Shown here: piece by piece, positions 55,121-64,000 of the stretch
How positions within the stretch are numbered: the stretch's first letter is position 1
Layout of the letters: each line of letters opens with the position of its first letter
Assembly (NCBI GenBank): GCA_033439765.1
Contig: JAULSN010000011.1
Span: 434,001-498,000, forward strand
Length of the DNA: 64,000 nt
Origin: Lasiosphaeria ovina
Taxonomy: Eukaryota > Ascomycota > Sordariomycetes > Sordariales > Lasiosphaeriaceae
Direction: 5' to 3'
Made by a program: the position numbers and the translations under genes
The notes under the pieces: generated by a model
Database searches by the model: none
Seen by the model: only the letters and a program-made list of their open reading frames with translations
Told to the model about the DNA's origin: nothing

Positions 55121-57859
55121 TCAGGAGCGAAAGAGCGCAATGGACGCGATAAAGTCGTCAATGTTGTCCGAGTAGTCAGCTACATCCACGCCGTCGACAG
55201 TGATCATCTTGGTCGCGCCGACCGTGTTGAGGTTGTACACCGACACTGTGCTATGCTCGATACTGACGTCGCGCTTCTGGCACACGGCGCCACTGCCAAT
55301 GTCGCTGCAGCTGACATTATAGTTGTCAAAGAACGAGTATACCCCCGCGCCGTAGACGAGCACGTCGGTGCTATCAACAACGCGCAGGCCCCAGCCCGAG
55401 TCGCCCGCCAGAAACACGGGGTCGCGGTACGCGGCGGCGGGCGCGAACGGCAGCCGCGCGTCGGGGTTCTTCTGGTAGTAGGCCGTCTCGGTCTGGATCT
55501 GGCCCATGAACACGGCCTTTGTCCCCGCCAGCTGGTACTCGTACATTTGGTGGTGTTCGACGCTGGTGCCGTACAGCCACACGGGGCCGGCGACGCTCTC
55601 GACGAGCAAGCCGCGGCCCGCGTACACGGTGATCTGCTGGTTGTTGGCCTCCTTCTCGATGTCGTGGTCCGCCACCCACAGCCAGCAGTTCTCCATGTAC
55701 AGCCCCGTGGCGCCGGCTGTGACGTGCATGCTCATGAAGGCGGCGACGCAGTTCTGGTTGAGGTTGGCCGCGGTGACGATTACGTTCGGTGTCTTGGGGC
55801 AGTTGGCTAGCTGCAGGTTGGTCCCCGCGAACCCGCCGACGCGCGTGTGCACGTCCCAGAGCCCCGACGGGGCGGCGCTGCCGGAGGCGAGATTGAACTC
55901 GATCAGGATCGCGCCCGGCTGCGCGCCCTGCGTGCTGACGATGGTGTTGGACCACTCGACGCTGCCGCTGGCGCCGCTGGCGGCGCCGATCTGCACTACG
56001 GGCTTCGGGCTGTTGGCGTTCTGGAAGAAGGCGCCGGACGACAGGATCACCGGGTACGCTTCGCCGAAGATGCGGGACCCCGCGGGGATCTTGATGGTGC
56101 TGGAGACCTTGTAGATGCCCGCGTCGAGGAAGACGACCTTGTTGGCGGCCGCGGCGGTGGTGAACAGCGCGTTGAGCGTGGCCGTGTCGTCGGTGGAGCC
56201 GTCGCCCTTGGCGCCGGCGTCGCGCGCGCTGACGATGGCGGACAGCGGGACGTTCTGGTACTGTGGCTTGGAGCGCGTGTAGTAGTCCCCGCCGGCGGCG
56301 AGGCTAGGCGTGCGCGAGTTGGGCGCGATGGCGCCTTCGAAGCTGGTCGGCCCGCTGGTCGACGTGTACTTGTGGCCGCGGCCCCACGCGGCAATGGTGG
56401 AAGCCCCAGTCGACCCGGCCAGGACAGTGCCCGACGGGCCCCGGACGGCAACCGGCACGTTCTTGAGGCCGACGTTCTCGAACGCAAGGTTGTTGGACAG
56501 CGGGGGCGCGCTGCTCTGGCCAAAGACGACGCCAACCGGGGTGTCCTTGATGTGGCTGTCGACGATGACGATGGAGCCGACGGCGGTGGCGGAGAAGTTG
56601 AACCCCACCGAGCAGTTGTTGATGCTGACGCCGATGTAGGTCCACCCCCACGACCATATCTGCTGGATGGCCGTCTGCGCGTTGTAGATGGTCAGGTTGC
56701 GCATGGTGAACTGCTGGTTGCCGATGTTGAGGGCCTGGGCTCCGCCGTAGAAGACGAGGTCGCCGACGTAGCCGGCCGAGCCCTCTTCGATGAACACGCC
56801 CTGGTGCTGCGTGTTGGGCGCCTCGGACAGCCTGAAGACGATGTTGGACAGCGACGTGGCCTGGGCCGTGGGCCAGTGGATGCCGGCGACCAGCAGGTCA
56901 GAGGGAGCGCTGGTTAGATCGATGACGAAGTTGGCAACCTGGCGCCAGAAGACGTTTGTCGACCCCCAGGCCAGTTTGCCGTTGGGGCCGTACTGGTCGC
57001 CGTCGAGAAGCCACCTGTCCTTGAAGCTCGACGTGGCCTTAAGCACGGGCAAGCAGCTCGGGTTGCCGATCAGCTGGGTGTAGTAGAAGTCGACGATGGG
57101 AGACGAGATCAGGTAGGTGCCGGGCGGAAAATAGATCAGGCCGGGCGTCTTGGTGCTGCCCACGCAGCCGGGGCCGCAGCGATCGCCCTCGCTGATAGCA
57201 CGGTTGATGGCGGCCGTGTCGTCGGTGGCGCCATCGCCGACGGCGCCGTAGTCCTTGACGTTGCGGAAGACCTTGTAGCCGCCGGGGGCAAAGGGGGCCA
57301 CGCCCTGGTGGCTGATCTTGCCGAGCCAGTAGTCGGTGCACGACGGAGCGGCGGATGTCGTGGTTGACGTGGTTGACGAGGCGGCCACTGTTGACGAGGC
57401 GAGTGTCGACGTGGCCGACGAAGATGCAACTGACGAAAAGACAGCTGACGAGACCAAGGTCGACGACGGCACAGACGAGGAGGCGGTAGAAGACAAAGCA
57501 GCGGAAGACAAAGCAGCAGAAGACGAAGCAGCAGAAAACGAAACCACAGATGTCAAGGGAGAAGACGATGGCAGTGCGGAAGACGATCCCGGAGCAGAAG
57601 TGTCAGCATAGCTGGAGGCCGAGCCGGAGCTCACTGACACTGTGGCCAAGGTACTCTCGGACGCCGGGGCAGTCGTCGAAGTCGAGCTCAACGGGAGCTT
57701 GGTCGAGGGCGGATGGCATGCCTTATTGGTGCTGCTGCGGAGGGCTCGCGCACCATGGCGATGGTGTTGGTGGTGGCCGCCGACGACGCCAGAGAACAGC
57801 GTGGACAGGGCAAGCAGGCCGTGCACTGCCCCGAGGGGAAAAGAAACTCGCATCTTCAA
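55121..57859 (-). CDS. GH55 exo-beta-1,3-glucanase, secreted
   Basis: A 912-residue, single-exon protein. A signal peptide (VHGLLALSTLFSGVVGG) is followed by a His-rich spot and a long Ser/Thr/Ala linker (about residues 55-170) likely to be heavily O-glycosylated. Two right-handed beta-helix pectate-lyase-like domains follow, each opened by the same motif (VKDYGAVGDGATDDTAAINR, then ARDAGAKGDGSTDDTATLNA). Tandem domains of this kind define glycoside hydrolase family 55, which releases glucose or gentiobiose from the ends of beta-1,3-glucan such as fungal cell wall or laminarin. Without the linker, the size fits characterised members of about 750 residues. The extended linker is unusual and may anchor or stiffen the enzyme at the cell wall. 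Confidence 0.92.
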   Translation of the reverse strand: MKMRVSFPLGAVHGLLALSTLFSGVVGGHHQHHRHGARALRSSTNKACHPPSTKLPLSSTSTTAPASESTLATVSVSSGSASSYADTSAPGSSSALPSSSPLTSVVSFSAASSSAALSSAALSSTASSSVPSSTLVSSAVFSSVASSSATSTLASSTVAASSTTSTTTSAAPSCTDYWLGKISHQGVAPFAPGGYKVFRNVKDYGAVGDGATDDTAAINRAISEGDRCGPGCVGSTKTPGLIYFPPGTYLISSPIVDFYYTQLIGNPSCLPVLKATSSFKDRWLLDGDQYGPNGKLAWGSTNVFWRQVANFVIDLTSAPSDLLVAGIHWPTAQATSLSNIVFRLSEAPNTQHQGVFIEEGSAGYVGDLVFYGGAQALNIGNQQFTMRNLTIYNAQTAIQQIWSWGWTYIGVSINNCSVGFNFSATAVGSIVIVDSHIKDTPVGVVFGQSSAPPLSNNLAFENVGLKNVPVAVRGPSGTVLAGSTGASTIAAWGRGHKYTSTSGPTSFEGAIAPNSRTPSLAAGGDYYTRSKPQYQNVPLSAIVSARDAGAKGDGSTDDTATLNALFTTAAAANKVVFLDAGIYKVSSTIKIPAGSRIFGEAYPVILSSGAFFQNANSPKPVVQIGAASGASGSVEWSNTIVSTQGAQPGAILIEFNLASGSAAPSGLWDVHTRVGGFAGTNLQLANCPKTPNVIVTAANLNQNCVAAFMSMHVTAGATGLYMENCWLWVADHDIEKEANNQQITVYAGRGLLVESVAGPVWLYGTSVEHHQMYEYQLAGTKAVFMGQIQTETAYYQKNPDARLPFAPAAAYRDPVFLAGDSGWGLRVVDSTDVLVYGAGVYSFFDNYNVSCSDIGSGAVCQKRDVSIEHSTVSVYNLNTVGATKMITVDGVDVADYSDNIDDFIASIALFRS

Positions 57860-60154
57860 GTTCGGGTGGGACGGCGCGCAAAAGAGTGACTACCGAATAA
57901 GAATCCGGTGATGGCGCGAGGCGACCCAACAACCTGGGACGGACAGACAGACAGACAGGCTGGAACAAAAGCACACGCTGGAACGCACAGAGATCGGTCG
58001 ACCCGGGCCCAGATCAATCGAGGATCGACATGCTTCTTATTATTTCTGGCCACAGTTGACAGCAACAGGAATCTCAATCCCCGGCTTCCCGGTCCCCCGC
58101 ATCTTGTGCTTGCAACCCTTCCTTCTCTGGGGGGCTGGCGGAGGGAGCATCGATGACGGCCGGTAGCCATCTCGATGCCCCTGCAGCAATCGGGCTGCAT
58201 CTCGGTCTTTTTCCTTGACTCACCTGAATCCCCATTCGCTGCGCTGAGGCTGGCGTGCCGGGACCTGCGCAACCTAGCCCGAAGGGTCGCATTCGAGAGC
58301 GCATCCAAATTAGAAGGTGCAGGGGTCTCCCAGGAGAGCTGCAACCTGGGACCAGCTGTGGGCATGTGCTGCAGGAGAACTTCGAGCCTTACATAGTAAG
58401 AATGCCCGTTCAGCTCATGGGAAATGAGGGAGGTGGTCTGTAAAATGTACTGTACTGCACACAACTAACTATAATAGCATTGCAGTCAGTGCAAACATTC
58501 CAACGACGCGACGAATGTTTGCCTTGTCAATGTGCAGCTGAGGTCCAAAGATAAAAGGCCTGCACAGCAATTGACCCCTTACCGAGGTGGCGGCTTCTGT
58601 GCAACACACCACGCGCCGGCGAATGCTCCCACTGAAACACGCACCGTGAAATTGGAGCCCCGCCAGACACGAGCCACTACGACGCCGTTCCAACGTGACA
58701 GGCGGACGGGTCGCATTTACGAGTACGTGCGGGCTCCCCGCCTGGAGAACCTGCCAGCCTAGAAATGGAGGGGTGATTTCCAATCCCTCTTTCTGCCTGC
58801 CGCTTCTTGGGATCCGAAGGTCGCATTGAGCGTATACTGAACCGTACGCATGAACTTGTGGTTGGGCAGGCCACTGGTCGTCTCTGCTCGGGCCATGGCA
58901 TGACAGAAGCGGTTAACTTTTCAGTGGGAACAATCCACCCCAGCTCGACTTTCCCCGCGGCCGCTTGGCACGTCGCGACAGACAGCTGACGCCACCGAGC
59001 TAGGAAATCGCGGCTCTACTTAGCGCACAAGAGAGCGGGGTGTCGGAGGGAGGCTAGTTCGCGGACCGGTGGCCACCGGCGCATCGTCCCGCGAACGCCA
59101 CCAACCGGGCCAACTCCCCACCGAGCTTAGTGTCAACGGTTTTGCGACTACGCCTCGCAGGGGCCGACAACACGAATGCAAAGATAAAAAAGGATCAAAA
59201 CATATAGAAACTTCGCGCTGAGCATCAAGTGACTTACAACTCACCTTACGGCATCGGACAGGGCAATTCCCCGCCCCAAACTCCATATGCAGCAGCTTCG
59301 CAGCTCGATGTCTCAATTGGCCCTAGGGTACGTAATTATGACTCGGCGCATCTCGGTCGCCGTGCGAAAGGGCACTGCGTGCAACAATTGATGTATAGCG
59401 ACTCACGGCGGCTTTGGGTGGGATCTTGTTGTCTTGAATGCCGAGCAATGTTCGGAAGGCTGTCATTTGAGGGTACTTCCCGGGGGTCGGCAGCCGAACA
59501 TAGCGTGCATGTCATTGCAGGATGCATGACGCACATGCACCTCTTTAATTAGGACGGTTTTAAATAATTACTTCCCGCCGTGAAGCTCCAATAGCAAATA
59601 TTCTCTCCATAGAGCTTTGAAGGGCTTTTGTCATTATCTCAAACGTCTACAGTGTATTAGCAGTAATGTCGCAGATGCAGTCTTCTTGGTTATCAATCCA
59701 GGCCCAGGGATTAAGAGACCAATGATGCCCAAAGTCACGGCGAGGATCATCTCAAGAAAAAATGAAAAAATGAAAAAATGAAAAATGAAAAAAAGAAAAA
59801 AGAAAAAAAGAAAAAAAGGACTATCCCATCATCGCGGGATCGAATCAAGGTAGGTATCCATGCTTACGACCTCGTGAGTTATTAAAGCCGTGTCAATTAT
59901 ACCAATGCTAACAGTAATTCTATCCACATCACCATATCTCCTCAGCAGCAAAGTCCAGCGCCCGACCAGTCGGTCTGCACAACCTCTCAAGCCATGGCCG
60001 CAGCCAAACCCCCGCAAAGAAACGAATCATTAAACCCCCTGGGCCGCCCTGGCCATCAACCAGACCTCTCGGGAGCCGACCTCCCGCAACCAGCAGCAAT
60101 GTGTCGTCGCCTCATTAATCGCGCCGCAGCCCACCGAAACATGCCCATTGGTCG
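57860..60154. other. Intergenic region, 2.3 kb
   Basis: Contains the glucanase promoter. The short frames here overlap on both strands and lack domain features. An A-rich simple repeat of tgaaaaaa-type units lies at 59757-59820. No RNA gene was recognised. Confidence 0.5.
59757..59820 (+). repeat. A-rich simple repeat
   Basis: Irregular repeats of gaaaaaat and gaaaaaa in a 64 bp purine-rich stretch. Confidence 0.85.
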
Positions 60155-60353
60155 TTAGAAAGGGTTCCAGTTGATATCCCGAAAGACAACCGCAACGCCG
60201 GCGCTCTCGCTCTTGTCGGCAGCACCAGCAGCAGCCTTCTTTGCCGGCGACGCCTTCTTAGCCTTTGGCTCCGCGCCATTATCCTGCGCCATCCTCTTTC
60301 TAGCGAGCCGCGTGACGACGTTGGGCCGCGTGCGGATCTTCTTTGGCGTTGTG

Positions 60354-60400
<47 letters not shown>

Positions 60401-60676
60401 CGAGCCTTCGGTAGACTGTGAGTGCGACTCGCTGGAGAAGCCCATGGGCGCTGCGGCGGCGGCGGCAGCAGCAGCAGCAGCTTGGCCCGCGCCATGGTGT
60501 GGGAGGGTGCTGTGGCTGTTGTTGCTCGCGGCGCCTGACGACGGCGGTGTCGTCGTGAGGACTGTCATTGTCATCGGCGAGACCTCTTCTGCGTCGTCGC
60601 GCACTGTCTGCCAGTAGGCTGCGATCTTGTCCATGTCCAGTCTGAGCGCGGGACGGCGCGAGATTTTGCGGTCCAT
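60155..60676 (-). CDS. Low-complexity acidic/basic protein
   Basis: A 173-residue protein if it starts at MDRKISRRPALRLDMDKIAA; the frame is open for another 117 codons upstream. After a Thr/Ser-rich segment come 11 Ala, then 15 consecutive Asp encoded by a GTC run on the plus strand (60355-60400), then Lys-rich stretches (RKRMAQ, KAKKASPAKKAAAG) resembling nuclear localisation signals. The end is VVFRDINWNPF. It looks like a nuclear or chromatin-associated protein; no family is recognised. The triplet tracts are likely length-variable between strains. Confidence 0.55.
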
Positions 60677-61499
60677 GTCGGCTTGAATGTGAAGAGCCGG
60701 GGCTGTATAATGGATTTGTGGGCTTTGTGGTTTCTGAGTTTTTTTGTTCTTGTCTGGCGCGATATTTAGAATTGCAGTTCCTTGGTCGATGTGAATGAAT
60801 GTAGTAGAGATCATGGTGTGCGTGTTAGGTGGAAAGTTATATCGGCGTTGAGTTGCCTGGAAAGATTGACTAGCTGCAGAGTGAAGACAATTATAACGGC
60901 GGTGTTTCCTCTCAAACAATAGCTTCCCGTTGGTCCTATTGTTCGTTCTCTTTGACCCTCCCCCTTGACTACCAATTAGCGACGGTTTGCTAGGCAGGTG
61001 GGTCCAGACAATGAAGCAGGTTTCCAAAGTTTGCCCAGGTGAGATGCAGAGTGCCGGGCCGCCTTTAACGCGGTCTTATTCAACTGATTTCATAACCAAT
61101 CCTGAGTTATTGGCACTGTTTGCTACCATTTGCTAGTCTCTTTGCTATTGCTTTGCTCCAGCTCGCAGCCGAGCCGTAACCTGTCCGCGATCACTGATAG
61201 TAATGTACATGGAGTGGACAAGTAGACGACTTGGATTCAAGGCAGTCGCCGAGGGAGGACTTCTCAGATTTTATGATACAACCAAAATCGATCAAGGAGG
61301 AATTATCGCATTGACCGTTCTGCCATACTCCAGCTGTACTAGGTGTAGGCAGAAATATCCCCAGGCAACCCAAGTCCCTTCCCAGATCCACGTGATGCCT
61401 CCGCCATGCCGTCATATGCCTCCCAATCAACGAAACATCCACTGGTTATAGGCATGTAGTCCCACCATGTTCGGCTCCTCCGAATGAGTCGTCCAGGCC
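60677..61499. other. Intergenic region
   Basis: No clear gene. The upstream codons of the preceding frame and the 3' flank of the broken protease gene fall here. Confidence 0.45.
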
Positions 61500-62869
61500 T
61501 CAGACGATTTCTGCGTCGCATCCCGTTTGCAGCTTAATGTCCTCAAAGACGTAGTCTGCAGGAACAATGAAAGTCAAGTCCGTGCCGACCTTGGAATCTT
61601 GAAAGCACTTCGGCAGCTTCGTCTCGCCACTCGCAGTCTTCGAGGGGCTTCCTCCGGTGACGAGGCCCAAAATGCGGCCCTCTTGATCGAAAACGGCCGA
61701 TCCCGAATCTCCCCTCATTGAGAAACTGGGTGGCACTTCCACGTTGTCTCGGCCCTTGCCGATGACAATCCACTCTGTCATCGGGATGCTCTCTTCGTTG
61801 ATATCACCACCTGGCGCGCGAACAACAGCCATGATCTCGTTTGTGACGCCCATCGTCAGCCCCGTTCTTGCGCCGAACTTGAATAAGTCGAACGACTTCC
61901 GACCGGTATCATTCTCGACGGGCACGATTCCTTGCAGGTCCAGCGATGTGTGGGCGACTGGGGGAGATACTTTGCGATCGCTGGGAGCTGTCTCTTGTCG
62001 ATGAAGACCTGGTTGGTCGGAGGTCCGTTGAATTTCTTGTCGTCGAGCTTGATCAATGTCCAGCCTCGCAAGAAGCCTCTGCTGGACGCTGAAAGCGGCG
62101 CCATGTCGGTGATGTAGCCGGCCACGCGGTTCTCGATGGTCGGCGCGCCCTCTTCATCAAACATCTTTTTAGAAAGAGCATTAAGGACGTTTCGGGCGAA
62201 CGGAATATCCCAGTCTAAGCCATCAGTATCTTTCTTGTCCACTGCAGTCCACTTTTCAGATAGGACCTCTAGGTGGATCATGTGGGCATGATAGAGCCTC
62301 TTCTTTTCGGAATCCGCATAATCAAGTCCATTGCTGAAATTGTTCTTCAGGCGCAGCATGGAGTCGTGGCAGTTGCACAGGATCCGGTGCTTCTCTGGAG
62401 CCGTTGGCACTTGTTCCTCTTCCTGGTAGCGGTATGACTTGTCGTTGTCGAGCCAGAGTCCGGGTTTCGGGAGTCTCCCGATACAATGGCGTGTGCTACA
62501 TGCCTGCACGTGAGACCGTAGAACCCCGGCCGTCCTGAAAGTCGAATATGTAGGCCCATAGTTCCACGGTGGGGTTCTGCACCCTTGGGGGAGATTTCGT
62601 ACCCAATTTCGGACAGAAAGTGGCTCCTTAGCTTGTAATAGGAGAAATCGTCCAGTCCATGATGGAGTTGATCTACCGGGGCATTGGGGGGGTATTGACG
62701 GCGAATAATCTCCTCTACGTTCCGGTTCATGGCAAAGAGCTCCCTCTCCACCGAGCGGATCTCAACCTCAATGTCCGGGATACCTGCCTCTCAGGAGCTC
62801 TCGTCAGCCGAGAGCGGCAGCCACGGCGGTGTCCCAATCTTGATCAGGCTGAGGAGCAATGTCGACCAT
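61500..62869 (-). pseudogene. Trypsin-like serine protease gene broken by frameshifts
   Basis: The protein can be followed on the minus strand through several frames. It starts near MVDIAPQPDQDWDTAVAAAL (62869), changes frame near 62800 with a TGA, and continues with RSVERELFAMNRNVEEII and a catalytic-His-like motif GLTCRHVAHA (about 62500). It shifts again near 62465 to LWLDNDKSYRYQEEE, then near 61975 to SLDLQGIVPVENDTG, and reaches the catalytic Ser motif MRGDSGSAVFDQEG (about 61705) and the stop at 61500. No introns with GT-AG fit these shifts. The distribution of His and Ser fits a trypsin-fold peptidase of the type found near HET genes. It is a pseudogene, or the assembly has errors here. 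Confidence 0.7.
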
Positions 62870-63199
62870 GAGAACGAGCAATTTGCGCGGCTCCTCCTTG
62901 TTGATGCCCTGGTTGGATTAGTCGGCCCGTCCGATGCGAATACGATAAAACCGCTCCTCCCCCACGCATGGCAATTCGGATGAGACAAAAATACGTCATT
63001 GTTCATTCTCATTATAACCTTTCTTCAACCAAAAATCTCCTTAACGATCTGCTGATATTCTGCCACAGCTTATTGAACAGCTCCATGATAAACGTGACCA
63101 AATCAAAATCTGGCTTCCAGACAAGGCGCAACTGCACACTCTGCCCAAGCGCAACAGCCTTGAAGTTGACCATCAGCGGTACACTGCCTTAACCTCGAA
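62870..63199. other. Intergenic region
   Basis: No gene recognised. It would carry the promoter of the broken protease and the 3' end of the HET-type gene. Confidence 0.5.
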
Positions 63200-64000
63200 C
63201 TAGTAGATGGTAACTACAGCGTGGAACTTGTCCACGTCCAACTTCCTTCCCCCTCCTGCCCCCCGTATCCGTACATATCCAAGCCGCTGGTAGCCGTCAG
63301 CACCATCGCCGCCCACCCTCCCAAGCACCAAGCCCTCGAACCCAGATCCAAAGCTGTAAAACTCCATCGACCGCAGAAGCAGAATGTGCGTTCTAGTAGC
63401 CTTAAACGGAAGATTGTCCCGACACCTCTGGAGAGCCACCTCGCCGCTCGGCAGCGTGGTACGCGAGACTCCGCAGTCAAACCAAGTGCGCCGCCTGCTA
63501 GCAAACCAAGTGCGCCGCCTGCTAGCAACAGAGAACTCAGAACCGCCCACCTCCACCACCTCGGGACAGCTGTGCGGCCCGTAGCGGACGGTGCAGGGGA
63601 CGAGCGGGCCCGAGAGCGTCACGGACGCAGCCGACACCCTGCCAAACTCTTCGTCGGCGGAGAGCAGGGTCCGCTCGGCGGTGACCACGTCGAACAGCCG
63701 CTGCTCGCCCTGGAACCCCAACGGCCCCACAGAGCCCTGGTCGTACACGACGCCTGCGCAGTCGCCCGTCAGAGACGCCCACGAGAAGCTCGGCGCAATG
63801 TATCGACCGAGCGACGGGGCGCGGCCTCGCGGGCTTTCGTGGCGGCAGTGCCAGGACAGCGCGCCGCCGTCCCGCAGCATGTTCGTCCACATGCCGGCCA
63901 CGTAGGCCGAGCCGTCGTCTGCGTGCGGCGACTGCATGTTGGCGGCCACGCGGCCTGCCAGGCCCGAAAGCGCCAGCAGCTTGTCGGTCGGCTGCGTGAA
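63200..64000 (-). CDS. HET-domain-type protein, C-terminal part (cut by window edge)
   Basis: The frame is open from the right edge to the TAG/TAA region at 63200 and covers 266 residues. It opens with FTQPTDKLLALSGLAGRVAA and continues with AYVAGMWTNMLRD, ALSWHCRHE, RYIAPSFSWASLTG and VVYDQGS. This is the region that follows the HET domain in ascomycete heterokaryon-incompatibility proteins (DKLxALSGLA, then YxAGLW, then APSWSWA). Such proteins trigger cell death when incompatible strains fuse. The HET domain itself lies beyond 64000. A 24-bp in-frame tandem duplication gives a repeated ASRRRTWF block. Confidence 0.75.
   Translation of the reverse strand, partial: FTQPTDKLLALSGLAGRVAANMQSPHADDGSAYVAGMWTNMLRDGGALSWHCRHESPRGRAPSLGRYIAPSFSWASLTGDCAGVVYDQGSVGPLGFQGEQRLFDVVTAERTLLSADEEFGRVSAASVTLSGPLVPCTVRYGPHSCPEVVEVGGSEFSVASRRRTWFASRRRTWFDCGVSRTTLPSGEVALQRCRDNLPFKATRTHILLLRSMEFYSFGSGFEGLVLGRVGGDGADGYQRLGYVRIRGAGGGRKLDVDKFHAVVTIY
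63478..63525 (-). repeat. 24-bp tandem duplication inside HET-type gene
   Basis: The unit caaaccaagtgcgccgcctg plus ctag occurs twice head to tail. In the minus-strand protein it duplicates eight residues (ASRRRTWF). Confidence 0.95.

Noticed and set aside
55847..56917. A 356-codon plus-strand frame antisense to the GH55 gene
   Set aside because: It arises from the high GC third positions of the glucanase gene. Its composition (Gly/Ala/Val/Arg) is that of an antisense shadow.
57856..58464. A 202-codon minus-strand frame upstream of the GH55 gene
   Set aside because: Lies in the glucanase promoter region, overlaps other frames, and is low in coding character.
1..64000. CRISPR arrays, bacterial operons, prophage or rRNA genes
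   Set aside because: No regularly spaced repeats of that kind, and the genes and introns are clearly fungal.

Overview
The window looks like a filamentous ascomycete (Pezizomycotina) chromosome segment. Genes carry short 60-110 bp GT-AG introns, there are F-box, HET, MYND, GH55 and secreted peptidase genes, and old transposons show repeat-induced point mutation (RIP): CpA is converted to TpA on both strands while CpG is spared. The class within the Pezizomycotina is not proven from this sequence.

Region 1-28.9 kb is a heterochromatin-like nest of transposable elements with no cellular gene. From left to right it holds: a heavily RIPped minus-strand Gypsy gag-pol (1-3.57 kb, running off the left edge); a 2.9 kb internally deleted Copia element with LTRs and a target-site duplication (TSD) (4009-6904); a RIPped chromodomain Gypsy (7443-13517); an unidentified RIPped segment; and a three-level nest. 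In the nest, a Tc1/mariner DD34E transposase (minus strand, 28774 to 15190) is split by a RIPped Copia (15266-27783), whose reverse transcriptase is in turn split by an intact Copia (19706-26271). The innermost element has apparently identical 779 bp LTRs and one open 1460-codon polyprotein. All four LTR elements have 5 bp TSDs that I could read directly.

Region 28.9-38 kb is transitional: a small hypothetical gene, a Copia relic with a zinc knuckle and a polypurine tract/LTR junction, a TA-flanked MITE, an LTR-like segment with a row of four hairpins, an F-box gene with four CxxC pairs, and a stray fragment of a second F-box gene.

Region 38-64 kb is gene-bearing. It holds a secreted papain-like protease with a C-terminal lectin/propeller-like half, a DUF4188 protein, a decayed pogo/Fot1 transposase, a MYND-RNase H fusion, a membrane-protein pseudogene with two RIP-type stops, a secreted M28 aminopeptidase, a GH55 beta-1,3-glucanase, a low-complexity protein, a frameshifted trypsin-like protease and the C-terminal part of a HET-type protein. 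Three intact genes (papain-like protease, M28 aminopeptidase, GH55 glucanase) have signal peptides and would act outside the cell on protein or glucan. They look like ordinary saprotroph/pathogen secretome genes rather than one pathway.

I found no CRISPR array, rRNA gene or convincing functional tRNA gene. The best leads for something unusual are the MYND-RNase H fusion, the papain-propeller fusion, the hairpin row at 32981-33160, and the evidence that the youngest Copia landed after RIP stopped acting on this nest.
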